Source of the DNA: Sternotherus odoratus
Taxonomy: Eukaryota > Chordata > Testudines > Kinosternidae
DNA length: 64,000 bases
NCBI GenBank assembly: GCA_032164245.1
Contig: JAVMKO010000009.1
Span: forward strand, 82,626,712 to 82,690,711
Direction: 5' to 3'
Positions 1-10,799 of this stretch are shown here, one piece after another. Numbering within the stretch: position 1 is the first letter of the stretch; the number at the start of each line of letters is the position of its first letter. The notes beneath the pieces were generated by a model, which saw only the letters and a program-made list of their open reading frames with translations, ran no database searches and had not been told where the DNA came from. A program made the translations under genes and the position numbers.

Positions 1-2180
1 GTGATTTCATCCTCTGTAGGCAATCCACTGGTATGTATACCTCTGCCGTAGCCCCTCTGATTAGTTTAGAAAGACATTTAAACTCTTGATGCCTCAGTAT
101 CTCCTCGTCTCACCAGTTTTGCTGTACATCTCTGAAACCCTCCTGTTTGTGGGGTGTGTGTGTGTGATATATAAAGCATAGGAATGGCTAGTTGAGATCA
201 GATCAGTGGGCCATTCAGGCTAGTATTCTGACAATGTCTTGTGCCAGATGCTTCAGGAAAGGTGCAGGAAACTTGGTATTGGTTAACTATGGCGATGGGT
301 TCCACAGATTAATTACTGACTCATGTTGAAAAAGATGTATACGTATAGGTGTAGATTTGTGTTTTGTATGAATATATAACTCTAGTTATAAGATTCATTG
401 GGGGGAAATGTCACCATTCCCTCCGATAACCAGAGCCCCTTGTTCATAAACCAAAGGTAACCTGTTTCTTACAAGTCCAGCCCAGTCTGAAATGCACTCC
501 AATGCTTAGCTTTAGAAGCAGAGCCGGAATTGTAACCGCAGCGTCAAACGATCTGGAATCTTGGGGCTCAGCAAAATGCAGACATGCGGTGAAGCCTTGG
601 GCTTTCCGAAATGACGGCTGAGGATTGACGAGCTTCTTTAACAAATCATAAAATCCATCCTGGAGGAGTTAAGGCTGCGTAATTGCCCTCCTGAGTCACA
701 TAAAGCTTAATATTGGAATTATTGCATGACAATGTTCGCTGCTAGCAAAGTAGGTTTTAAAGGTATTTGTTTAGCATTTCCTGGAATTTAAATGGCAGCT
801 CTCCATTGCTGCGCCGAGATCACGACCGATACACATCCTGGGAGACTTCAAGCAAAGCAGGATGGGGTGGGATCCACTTGGGGCTGAAAAGTCAGGGCCC
901 TAATTTCATTGTTTTGGAGGGGATTCCTCTCTGGTACTCCGCAGATAGGGTGGAAAAGCTCCCATTTTGCATAGCTTCCAACACCTGGTCCTTAGCTGCT
1001 GCTGTTCTCTGTGGGGAGGGGAACCGAACGCGTTCAGCACTTCACGTTTCCCTTGTAGACATGGCTCCTGTGGCTAGTGGCTGCGTTGGCTGCTTAGCAG
1101 GGGAGACAGCTGACTGTGCTGGGCTCGCTACAGATTCCCCGCAAATCATAAGCAGATGAGATGGCTCTGCCCCCCACTGACCCAAATCAGTCTGGGACAC
1201 TCTCCAGTGCTCCTCCAGGGGCCCGTTGCCATGGGCTTTGTGGCCCCTAAAGGCCAGTCCTGAGGGAGGGGGGTAGGGATATTGGAAAAGGGAATATGAA
1301 TGTCCAGAAATCTTTGAAAAATGAGCTTAAGAGGTTACCCCTGACATTGAAGGGTCCCAAGGCAACACTAGGGAAGGGAGAGAGGGAGCCCGTCTTCTCA
1401 GACATAGGGATAACATGTACAGCTCAACTCCCTGTTGAAGTCACAGTGGAGTCCTGCATAGACTAATGGCAGGGTACTGCCCCTTTAAATCTGGTGCATC
1501 TCTGGATTTCACCTGGGGTTAAATATCACTGACTCCATTTCACAGCTGGAGAGACTGAGGTTTTGAGGTTCACTGACTTGGCTGGACAGACAGTGAATTA
1601 AATGGGCGCCTGGGTTCTAGTCATGCGTCTGCCACTCACTTGCTTCCACCTTGAGCATGTCCCCTGTCTCTTGTGTGCTGCTGCTTTCCTTGCTGCAAAA
1701 TCACAGAGGTTTGGGAAACCTTCTCTTCCGTGGATTGCAAGAAAATGAGCCTTCCTGCCAAGGAAGACTAGATCCTTAGCCTGCTGCCCTGAGTCCTGCG
1801 TGGTAAGGAGGCAGAAGTATATGAATGGATGAAATTATGGCAGGGGGTCAGTCCTAGTGACCTATGGGCTGTGGATGAGAGTGTTTACCAGATCACCTCA
1901 AAGATCTCATCAGAGCATTGGCCTTCACTTTAGCTATAGTTCCTTCCTGGGTGGCTAAGAAGCTGACCCTAGAATTAGAGCAAAGAAGTAAAGATTCCAG
2001 TGGTAAACTAATATAGCAATTAAAGGAAGAACTTAGCCAAGAAAGGACTAGAGTTCAAGAGAGAGAATCCAAAGGGACATGGCAAGGCCTACCCAGAGGG
2101 TTTGGCATTGAGGCCTGTCAGTGGTTGAGGTGGAGATAGGGATGGGAGACAGGCATGTGTTTAATCCTCTTGGCTAAAGC
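1..2180. other. Gene-free stretch, no recognised element apart from a weak SINE fragment
   Basis: I see no exon-like reading frame. The longest frame (767-1159, plus) has no recognisable domain or low-complexity pattern and looks like chance. A short TG/ATAT run lies near 150-175. The only repeat I can suggest is a weak MIR-like fragment near 1535-1645. Confidence 0.5.
1535..1645 (-). repeat. Possible MIR/CORE-SINE fragment
   Basis: On the minus strand the stretch has the order expected of a MIR-type SINE core and tail: text resembling 'tgactcagttt' complements around CTGAGGTTTTGAGGTTCACTGACTTGGC. It is strongly diverged, so the assignment is tentative. Confidence 0.3.
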
Positions 2181-2265
2181 TTGGCCTATACGTAAAGGTT
2201 TGATTGACATAGCTACAGTGCTCAGGGGTGTGAAAAATCCACACCCTGGAGTGACAGAGCTGTGC
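2181..2265. repeat. Fragment of a hAT-like MITE
   Basis: The stretch contains a gtgtgaaaaatccacaccc-type fold-back (near 2228-2254) next to text related to other 'gtctacactac' MITEs in this window. Neither end is intact, so it is a relic. Class assignment is by resemblance to sibling copies only. Confidence 0.45.
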
Positions 2266-2289
2266 CAGACTATTTAAGTAGCCAACTCT

Positions 2290-2455
2290 GACAGAAGCTA
2301 ATCCGGGAGATTTCTCCCCTCTCCCCAACCCGAGGTGATGTCATTTTCTTAAAATAGCCTATTCAGATCTCCTGGATTGCTTTCAATAGTCACTGGAAAT
2401 CAGTGCTGATTCGGGGAGACCCCAGGCCAATCCTGGAGGCTTGGCAACCCAAAGA
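2290..2455. repeat. Old interspersed repeat ('tccagg...ggcttggcaaccc' family)
   Basis: This is the inverted orientation of a repeat also seen at 11931-12015 and 24222-24341. All share a 'gttgccaac' edge, a 'cctggag' motif next to it and a middle containing 'gatgtcat' or 'catgtgat'-like text. The family is unclassified by me. Recurrence within the window is the evidence. Confidence 0.45.
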
Positions 2456-2570
2456 CTAACCCCCGCTGTAGATGGCTAGGTCAATTGGAAAGTGCTTCCA
2501 TTGAGGTAGTGCTTTCATGTTCAGGGCAGTGTTGTTCCTAGGGTGACAGAAAAGCCCCTTCTGTCACTGT

Positions 2571-2658
2571 AGGCTGCGTCTGCACTACGGGGTTAGGTCA
2601 CCATAGTTGCGTCCCGGAAGCTAGGCTGGTATGGTCTCCGTAGTGCAGACAAGCCCTG
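2571..2658. mobile_element. Short palindromic MITE
   Basis: An 88-bp element with inverted ends: gtctgcactacgg on the left and ccgtagtgcagac on the right are exact reverse complements, and the match continues imperfectly to the edges. The ends resemble the longer MITE at 4523-4773 ('gtctacactac' type). It has no coding capacity. It is probably a deletion derivative of a hAT-like DNA transposon. Confidence 0.55.
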
Positions 2659-2659
2659 G

Positions 2660-4400
2660 CTGGCCCTTGTGGACTCATCCTCTTTAGGCAGCATTTGCAG
2701 ACTTCATAAATGCAGAATTTCCTGTGGAATTGCTGCTGTGAGCATCGATTTTTTTCATGCACTGCTGCGAATAATTCCCAGCACTGGAGGAAGCCTGAAT
2801 TTGGAGGGGGGTAAAATCACGTAAAACAAATTTTGCCAAAAACTCCGGGTGTTTCCATGAGAAGTTTTTCCGGCTCTGTGGGACGGTCAGCAACAGAAGG
2901 GAGCGTTGTGCCAGCTGAGAGCAGTAATTCAAATCTCCCAGACACTGCCGCTGCCTTCTACATCCTCCACCTCTCTGGCATACTGTTGGGATGTGAGGCA
3001 AGCGTATCGCTGCCTGGATAATGTGCAGTTTCTAGCAGCTTTCTGGCACAACGTTGTCTTCTGCACTTGCTGCTCTGTCAGAAAACGAATTGCCAGGTGG
3101 TGATTGCAGTGGAACCAGAGAGAGGGGGCATTGTGCGTTTGCTTGAGCTTTCTGCTTTTGGAGCATTTACAAGCTCAGTTAACGGTCTTGTTTTCTGTAA
3201 TTACATCTTGAGTCAGGAGTTATTGTTGATAGTTCAAGTATTAACACATCTAATTCCCCCCTTTAATGCTATAAAATAGTCAAATTATGTCTTCCAGTTT
3301 GCACTAGGCAGCCGTAAATGTCACGCTACCATCCAGCATGGTATTTATGGAACTCCATGGGGCTGTAATTTTTGGTATCCCCAATGCAAAAATGGATGTG
3401 CAAGTGGTTTTTTTTTTTTTCATCGCCTGGCCTGAAAGAACTGAGGAAGGAGATAAATTCTCCCACTGTGCCAAGTATTCAAAGTGCAGAGAGGAGTCAG
3501 TGTGTAAACATTGCTTTGAAGAGAGGGAGGGGAGGGAGGGGGGTGGGGAAAAAAAAAACCCTAGACCCAGCAATAAAGTCAAGGACAGGAGGCTGCTTGT
3601 GGAAAGGAAACATTTCACTAGATTGTCATCTACTTCACTTTGGAGGCTGCAATAAGATGTAGCAATAAAAAGGCCAATGATGCATTTCATCCAAGCGATA
3701 TGAACTCTTGCCGAGCCAATTAAACTGTCAATATGCTATGGTTTCAGATTCTTTCTAACAAACTGGGTCTCCTCAGGTCTGTTACTCACTTATGTGACTT
3801 TTACCGCTGATGCAAAATCAATGTAGCGATTTATAATCTTACATTTCATTATGAAAGTAGATTAATTTGTGAAAAGAGACGTTGAAATAAAATGTGGGCA
3901 GATGGGGACCCTCCCCCCCCACTGTGGCGGGCTGAGGCATTGCGGTCGGTAGAGTAAAAGTGATGCAATTAGCCAACGTTTGCAGGTCACCGTAATTCTT
4001 AGGCACAGTGGAATGGGCCACGGTGGAATTAAGTTTTAGAGCTGAATCTTTACTCTTTGGTAGTTTAAACCAGGTCCTTAATGACTTTTTAATAATAGAA
4101 GTGTTTTACGCTGGTCTGTCATTAATTTTAAAAGCTTAAAATTAGCTTTACTCATTCCACCCTCTAACAAGCACCTTTTCTCTTGTATCAAAGAGGAATA
4201 AAGAAACCTAGATGGCAGATTCTCTATATGCAAAGCTTGTTAGGGCTAGAGGAGAGAAACCTGCCCTCTCAGATCCGTGTAGCATTAACACTAGAGCAGC
4301 ACTGATGGACTGGGGGTTTGGCTTCATGTTTGTTTCGGAGATGCTGCAGCCCAGATTTGTAAAGGTATTTTGGCTTTGCTAGGCGGTGTGGCAACAGTTA
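2660..4400. other. Gene-free stretch
   Basis: No coding signal is recognised. It holds a T-run at about 3408-3420, a purine-rich run (GGGAGGG) at 3525-3557 and A/T-rich text. The 3650-4150 part is A/T-rich and looks unique, and could be conserved noncoding DNA, but nothing in the sequence alone proves this. Confidence 0.45.
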
Positions 4401-4403
4401 ACT

Positions 4404-4835
4404 GATTTAGGAGCCTAAATCTCATTTTCAAAAGGGATTTAAATATTTAGGAACTTTAATCCCATTGATTGTCAATGGGGTTTAGGCTCTGAAGTGGTTA
4501 AGTCCCTTTTGAAAATGAGACCTAGGTCTGGTCTATGCCTAAATCTTGGGTTCACCTAAGTTAGGTTGCTCAGGGCTGTGGAAAATAATTGCACCTGTGT
4601 GATGTAGTTAGGTTGACCTACCCCCATTATAGACACTGCTAGGTTGGCGGAAGTTACCGCTTCTCAAGGGGATCGATTTATTAGAGTGATGGAACACCCC
4701 CTTCCATTACTGTGGCAAGTGTCTACACTGCAGCTATGCTGCTGTAGCATTTGTAGTGTAGACACATACCCTTCAGCTCCTAAATCAGTTAGGGTTTGCA
4801 ATGCCGAGTGAAGCAACAACTAAATACTTTTAAAA
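4404..4835. repeat. Old fold-back repeat interrupted by a MITE
   Basis: Left part 4404-4522 contains catttcaaaaggga-like and reverse-complement tcccttttgaaaatgagacc text, forming an imperfect hairpin (arms about 4421-4437 and 4503-4521). After the MITE at 4523-4773 the text resumes with related 'cctaaatcagtta' and 'aaaatgtgggcctta' motifs. The arrangement suggests one older fold-back element split by a later insertion. Confidence 0.4.
4523..4773. mobile_element. hAT-like MITE ('gtctacactac' family)
   Basis: About 250 bp bounded by 'ggtctggtctatgcc' and 'tgtagtgtagacacatacc'. These ends are imperfect inverted repeats and match the ends of the short element at 2571-2658. Inside, 'taggttgacctaccccc' and 'ggggatcgattta' are motifs shared with the element at 17487-17740. 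It is noncoding and depends on a transposase in trans. Confidence 0.55.
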
Positions 4836-4839
4836 TGTG

Positions 4840-6532
4840 GGCCTTAGTGCTTGGAGTTAGTAGTTCTAATTTAAATTTCCCTCCAGTCCCTGTGAGGAGA
4901 CTGCTAGCTGGCTTGTGTCAGTCCAGGCTGCTGTGTCTAAGGAGAAATGTCAATCCAATCCCAGGTGCTCATCTCCTCGCCTCTCTCCAGCTCTTGGAAA
5001 ACAGGTTGTTACACAATGAGATGCAGCATCAGGAGTGGCTGAAGGTCCCTAAAAGTGTGTGAGGGTTACTGGTGGCCCAATCGTGGTCCTGCCACCACCC
5101 TGCCTATTCTCCCTGGGGTTCCCTGGTCCCCCACCCATTCCTGCGCCCCTGTGCAGAACCCTCATTTTGAATAAGGTGATGATTTGCCCAGTGAAGTGTG
5201 GGTATCTGGGCCATTTCTCCGACTTGGATCCTACCCTGGGTACCATAATGACCACTTTTCAGATTTTGGATTGTGTTTTGTTAATAGGTGTGGGGAGAAA
5301 ACCCTTGAATGATGCTGAAGCTCCCTCTCTCCCCCAGCCTCCATGACATTTGCTTCTCCGTGAATAAATGACAAGTCTTGACAGCTTTACGGGTTCCCTG
5401 AAAAGGGACACGCTTGCCCTAAGGGAATTGGGGGCCCTGTTTATCATCTATGGAGTCACTTAGAGAGGCCAGACTGAGAAGTAGCCTTGCCCGACAGGGA
5501 GGCCTGTGGTTCTGTAGACAGACTTGGAAGTATGATATGCATCATGCCTGGACCGCCCTTTTAGAGCCTACTCACAGGTTTTAGGGACTCTCCAGTGACT
5601 GCCTGGGAGGGAGGGCCATGTTAAGTGCTAATGCTGTTGTGTTGGCGGGATGTTGATGCGATAACCCTAGCAACACAACTCCGGGCTGCCTTTGCACCTT
5701 GTAAAGTTGTCAGGCCCGTAGGAGTCCTTGGAAGATTCTTGCTTTTAACACACATAGTGGTTTGAATGGGTCTGCTTCATCAGAGCAAATCCCCTGTAAC
5801 CTGAGGGGAAAGGAAGCCTTTTGTGTACATCCTGTGATTACATCAGTGCTGTAGCACAAGGGAGCCAGAAGGTCCCTGACAGGAAGAATGCCCTGGGGGA
5901 ATGTGGGGAATGCTGTTCATTTTGAGCTATGCTGCAAGGACCCACTTGTTTCACCCCAGCCTTTGGGAAGGAAGGTGCCAGGGATGGTGGAGTTTTGCTG
6001 CAGTTTGTGGAGGGTTAGCTGCCGTTTCACCAGGGATTGGTTTTTCTAGTTGCCAGTGGCACTAGGCTGGTTGTGTATGGCTCCTTTCTGGTCTCTCTGA
6101 GCACCCCCTCTCGGATGGGGTCTCTTGCCTTTATCCATTTCCGAGTGAGCTCACGATTCTTATTCACTTAGTCTGGGATCAAACTACACTGGCCCGGGGT
6201 ATATCAACCGCTTATCACCCTGCAGATTTGACTGGGTCTCCTCCCTTTGCGAACCAGTGACTGTGACCAAGAGGCTTCTTGAAACAAAGGATCAAAGAAA
6301 AAGTATTTTAAAACTACAAGCAGCCTACACACATTTAATTTAATCGGATCTTAACAAGTCACTCCAAGCCAAGTTAGATAGACTTTCTCCTCAAACTATG
6401 GGACCCGAACAGAACTGGTTTACATTCTCATAGTCAACTAGACCCTCCGGTGTCTGTGTATCTCTGTCCAATTCCCTCTTGTTCAAACTGGTTTGGGTGC
6501 TCCACAAAAGAGCATAACCCATCAGTGTAAAC
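4840..6532. other. Gene-free stretch with a possible LTR-like or old repeat near 6.1-6.4 kb
   Basis: No coding feature is recognised. 5050-5350 has open frames on both strands without domain signal. Text around 6100-6420 is reminiscent of repeats I associate with reptile LTR or DNA elements, but I find no TG...CA borders or target duplication, so I do not call an element. Confidence 0.35.
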
Positions 6533-6725
6533 CAGTGGTTCTCTCCCAGGGGTAAGCGGAGTCCTGGGATATGAAGAGGTTTTCCAGGGGGTACGCCAAT
6601 TCATCTAGCTATTTGCCCAGTTTTATAACCGGCTACATGAAAAACACTAGCGAAGTCATTACAAACTAAAATTGTATCCTGACAATGACTTGTTTGTACT
6701 GTTTTATGTAACTACTAGTGTGAAA
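6533..6725 (+). mobile_element. Left end of a hAT/Charlie-type element
   Basis: It begins with cagtggttctc, the type of terminal inverted repeat used by hAT/Charlie elements, followed by a '...ggggtaagcgga' and 'ccagggggtacgcc' segment. A reverse-oriented right-end copy of the same family lies at 53952-54021, ending in ggttgagaaccacc. The right end of this copy is missing: near 6722 the text changes to GC-rich sequence, perhaps a later insertion. Confidence 0.6.
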
Positions 6726-6744
6726 GTCCGTGGACACGGGCCAA

Positions 6745-7195
6745 CAGTAACGTCCCCCCCCACTCAGCCCCCACCCCAAGCGCGCCCCCCCCACTCCAAG
6801 GCCCCCCCGCTCGTTCAGCCTCCCCCCCACGGCCCTCCCCCCTGCTCGTTCAGCCTCCCCTCTTCCCCACGCCCACCTCCCCGCTTGTTCAGCCCCCCTC
6901 CCGCCCACTCCAAGGCCCTGGCTAGGCTGGGCGCAGCTGGCCGGGCCATGCTCGGGCGCCTCCGCCCCGCCGGCCCAGCGCCCCCTTCCCACACCTTGCC
7001 CGGCCAGAGCCCCCTGCCTGCCCCTATTGCGCCCAGCCACCCTCCTGCCCTAGGCCCCTGATCCAGACCCTGCTTCCCTCTGAGGCGTACGCGCGGCGGC
7101 CATGTTGTGCTGCCAAACTACACCGCCCAGCATGCTACACCTCCCAGCGTGCCATTCGTCTAGGGCCGTCTCTACTGCGCATGACGGCTTCACAC
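6745..7195. other. CpG-rich, C-run-rich segment
   Basis: The segment is strongly GC-rich with many CpG and poly-C runs. Proline/alanine-rich frames are open on both strands purely because of this composition (for example 6666-7061), and I do not call them genes. The right part (7085-7195) carries clustered regulatory-type motifs, described separately. Confidence 0.6.
7096..7153. promoter_or_regulatory. Cluster of YY1-like and two ZNF143/STAF-like sites
   Basis: A YY1-like core (gcggccatgttg, 7097-7108) is followed by two adjacent motifs of the ZNF143 type: actacaccgcccagcatgc (7117-7135) and ctacacctcccagcgtgcc (7135-7153). A partial NRF1-like gcgcatg lies at about 7177-7183. Such combinations are typical of CpG-island promoters and loop anchors in vertebrates. 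The sites could equally be carried by a transposon, since the flanks are MITE ends. Function is inferred from motif resemblance only. Confidence 0.45.
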
Positions 7196-7711
7196 ACACT
7201 TTTCTAGTCTTTTATTATATAGGATGCTGTCTCTGTGTACAAGGGTGAATTTTTCCCACCGTGAATACTTAGTCCCAATGCAGGACAGGTGTTTCATCTG
7301 TAACATCCTCAAACCACCCCCACTTTCCTCTCCAATACACTGTTGCCCTCTCTTGCCATATTCTAGCGAGTTTCTCAATGCTTAGTGTCTTCTCAGAGTC
7401 GAGCTGCTGGAGAAAAGAGAGAACATAAGAGTTACATCTTTAGTTGAAAACTACAAGTTCCTAGCTCTCATGGTTGCAGAGAAAAGTTCAAAAATGTGAC
7501 CCAGGTGTGCCCTGAAGGTCAATGTAAAAAAACCCAATTCTGTTATTAAAACCCAACTAAACCACCCCATGGTTTGCGGGCCTGGCTCATTTGTGAATGT
7601 TTGGGATTGATCATAGAGTTCCAAGCTAAAAATATCAATAGCGAAATTCACTCTCTGGTTCTGATTATTATGTTTTCTAAGCCCATTATAAAAGCCGGGC
7701 TGCTGATACTC

Positions 7712-8378
7712 CAGAGGTGGGCAAACTACAGCCCATGGGCCACATTCAGCCCACGGGACCGTCCCTTCCGGTCCCCCCGGACGGGGAGGCTGTCCTTAGC
7801 CCCGCCCCTGCCTTCTCCCCTCCTCAGGAGCTACGCTGCAATGTGTCCAGTGCTCTGCGGGGTGGTGCTGCGCCCTGCGGGGCAGTGTGTTTGGCTCAAC
7901 GTGGAGCCAGACACTCTCCTCTCCTTCCCAGAGCCACGCTCCCGCAGGTCAGCATGTCTGGCGCTAAACAGGCTGCTAGGAGCCTCATGGTAAGGGGCTG
8001 GGGCTTGGGGGTTGCATAAGTGGTGGGGGCAGTCAGGGCACAGGGAGAAGTGTGGGTCATATAGTGGGTGGGATCCCGGGGATGTGTTTCGGGCAGGGGG
8101 TTTCTGGGGGGGGGAGGGGTTGGATGGGGCATGGGAGTCCCAAGGTTCTGTCAGGGGGTGGGGTGGAGGGCGGATAGGGGTTGGGGCAGTCAGGGAAAAG
8201 GGAGCAAGAGGGGTTGGATGGGTTGAGGGTTCTGAGGGGGGCATTCAGGGGGTGGGAAGTGGGAGGGGGTCAGATGGGGGGGCAGGCTGTTTGGGGAGGC
8301 ACAGCCTTCCCGATCCGGTCCTCCAAACAATTTTGAACCCCGATGTGGCCCTTGGGCCAAAAAGCTTGTCCACCCCTG
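7712..8378. mobile_element. hAT-like MITE with perfect 8-bp target duplication
   Basis: The element begins cagaggtgggcaaac and ends with the near reverse complement (cttgtccacccctg). It is flanked on both sides by the identical octamer tgatactc (7704-7711 and 8379-8386), the duplication length made by hAT transposases. The interior is GC-rich with gggg-rich tracts and codes nothing credible. A relative sharing the right end (gccaaaaag..tgcccacccctg) lies at 17.8-18.26 kb. Confidence 0.8.
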
Positions 8379-8399
8379 TGATACTCCCTTCCCCATTAA

Positions 8400-8920
8400 C
8401 TTTACAAAACCTCGGGTACAAAATCCTGATGCTGCGTTTCAAGGGTAGTGCAGCCTATCCCAGGTCTTACGTGTACTGTGTGCTAATGATGTAGCATGGG
8501 CGGAGGCCTCGAAATCAATTCCAATCAGCCTACAATGAATTACAGGCTCGCTTGAGACTACCTTCTTCTTAGTTTTGCATTGCAAATCAATTCACAACTG
8601 CCACAAAATGGAGACGGGTAGCGTGTGTGCTAAAGGGTAAGCAGGTATTTCCTGTGCTGTAGTGCTCAGAAGTGATGTTGGCTGGACTTAAATTTGAAAT
8701 GTTGGCAGGAAAATATTCCTGGCCTACGGACGTCCGAGTGTAACTCCCGTCCAGCACTCGCCACGGCTGGTTTGCATATCATGCTCACGTTCACTTGCAC
8801 TCGGGGCTGTCTCTGTCTCTGCAGGGCCCTTTCCCAGGCAAGAAGTTTAGGGCCCCGTCTGTTAATGGGCCCGTGGCTCTGTGGTAGGTGGGTCAGTTGT
8901 GTGCGAAGGGAGCTGGTTGA
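8400..8920. other. Gene-free stretch
   Basis: No recognised element or coding signal. It is moderately A/T-rich in the first half and becomes GC-rich toward the minisatellite that follows. Confidence 0.4.
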
Positions 8921-8929
8921 GTGGGACTG

Positions 8930-9180
8930 CGGACGTGGTGCGGCAGGGGCTGGCTGGAGGCAGGGCAGCGGGTGCAGGGCTGGTGTGGGCAGGGCAGCGG
9001 GTGCGGCAGGGGCTGGCTGCGGGCAGGGTGGCGGGAACTCGCAGGCAGAGCAGCAGGACAGAGCCCTGGCCCAGCAGAGAGCTGGGGACCGGCCAGGCAC
9101 CAGCAGCAGGAGCCCTAGGGCCAGAGGAGCAGCAGCAGCAGGCGGGCCCGTGCCCAGGGCCAGGCGGCGCCCCAGATGGC
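8930..9180. repeat. GC-rich degenerate minisatellite
   Basis: Repeated blocks built from ggcaggggctggctg and gggcagggcagcgggtg alternate from about 8938 to 9035, then decay into gcagcagg-rich text. Open frames on both strands with Gly/Ala/Arg-rich products result from this composition. The edge near 9300-9380 (ttggcgcctagtggttgc) resembles other interspersed repeats, so the tract may sit inside an old transposon. Confidence 0.5.
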
Positions 9181-9389
9181 TCCCACGGTGCAGCGCCCCT
9201 GGTGGCCAGAGGAGGAATGACATCACTTCCCGCCTGGCCAGAGCCCATCAAAGCTGCAGCGTCCCCTCTCCCAGCGGCGGGAAGAGGGCCGGGCGACCAT
9301 CCCAAACATTTTGCGCACCACTTTTTGGCACCCTCAAATCTTGGCGCCTAGTGGTTGCACCAGCCCTGTACAAGCCTCATCCTTTGTAG

Positions 9390-10650
9390 GGGCTGGAACA
9401 CACTCCTTTATGAGTTGGGCACAGGACACATTGACTAGTGGATCAAACACTTGCACCTTGCTTTAAATTGGAAGTTGCAACATAGTAATAAATATGCGCA
9501 GCACCTGCGTTTAAATGGACAGCTAAAGTCGGGGAAGATCTGCTGCTAGTTTGTGATGCAGCTTCCCGTGTTCTCTGCAGAATTCAAGGATCTGTTTCGA
9601 TCTCGGCTGTCCCTTCTGGTCTGGCTTTAAAGAAGGTTATTTCTTGAATATTTTTTAACCTTGTCTAAAAAGCAGCATGTGCCGGAGATGTGAAGGGCTG
9701 ACCTATATTATTGAGAAGCAGCCCCCTGTGGTGCCTTTTAATGTGCAGCAGCTTTAAAGTTGGAGGTGACAGGCCTTTTCTTGTTCTTTTTTCTTGATTA
9801 TCTACATAATCTAGCTGGAAATTATATTTGTAACCATGTAGATCAAATTCTGCCACAAGCAAAGAGTAAGCAGCGCAATTGACATTCTCGGGTAATTTGT
9901 CCCCCCGCCCCCCCCCCAAAAGACACCGCTCAGACTGTGATTCTTGAACTGATGGGCAGTATAACCAATTTTTTCTGCTAGGTTACATGCAATTTATTTT
10001 AAAGACACAATATGGAGTGCTGTGCATGACTAGGATTAAATAAAATCAGATGTTTAACATCTAATGGGAATGGAGTTTTTGAACTGGTGAGAAGCTGAAA
10101 TCTGCTTCTATTTTTCACCTTGTGGTGCGGCATAGAGGTTTGCCAATAAAAAACAAACTGTGACGATGAAGTAAATATGGGTGTTAAAATTGATCTCGAT
10201 GAAGAATCAGATCTGCAAGAAGTTAATAGGTCCAGACAGACACCCAATGAGTCTCTTTGAATTCTGTCACACTGCAAAATGCACCGCCTGGAGCAACCTG
10301 ATTGTGAGAGTGCACTTGACAGTAAGTTAGAAGAACATCAGGAAGGATGAGAGGTCAGCCATTCAGAAGCTAGGAAGTGCCATGATTAAGATTGCTTGTG
10401 CAACCTTAGTTTGCCACGTTGTGGGCATGCGTTATGATGCAGTCTTTAATTACATGAGCACATATGATTTTCCCCCGCCTCATTCAGTGCACAGAATGGT
10501 GGTAGCTCCCGGAATGAGCCGCTATTCAATATTTTGTTTTATCCACATTGTTCAAAGTGGGGCCCTAAGTCTTATTTACGGCACCCTCTTAATTCTGCTT
10601 TCAGAGCAGGATTTGATTAGACTTTTCATGGGGCTTTCTGTGGCGCTCCT
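9390..10650. other. Gene-free stretch
   Basis: Nothing recognisable as a gene. A C-rich run occurs at 9901-9916. 10300-10560 has a look of repetitive text but I cannot place it. No start, splice or domain signal supports coding. Confidence 0.35.
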
Positions 10651-10654
10651 CATT

Positions 10655-10790
10655 ACAGCATCCCGGTGCTTCACAACCTTTAACGAATTTACCTTCCCAA
10701 CACCGCTGCGAGGCGAAGGGGTGGTACGACTCCATTCCACAGATGGGGAGCAGAGGCTTAGAGAGAATAAGGTCAAAAGTATCCACTAAT
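10655..10790 (-). repeat. MIR/CORE-SINE fragment, minus strand
   Basis: The plus strand reads 'cattccacagatggggagcagaggcttagagagaataagg', the complement of the conserved MIR/CORE-SINE segment that normally reads '...cctctgtgcctcagtttcc'. Short diverged fragment without intact 5' promoter or tail. Confidence 0.55.
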
Positions 10791-10799
10791 TTTCGGTAC

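Noticed and set aside
767..1159. 130-codon plus-strand frame
   Set aside because: No recognisable domain, no splice context and ordinary composition; compatible with chance.
6666..7061. Proline-rich and glycine/arginine-rich frames on opposite strands
   Set aside because: Caused by CpG-rich, C-run-rich DNA; mirror-image openness on both strands argues against coding.
8012..9389. Several 140-230 codon frames on both strands
   Set aside because: They lie in the G-rich MITE interior and the adjacent minisatellite; no domain seen.
10382..10789. 135-codon plus frame with hydrophobic stretches
   Set aside because: Its 3' part overlaps a minus-strand MIR/CORE-SINE fragment and no membrane-protein family is recognisable, so it is likely chance.
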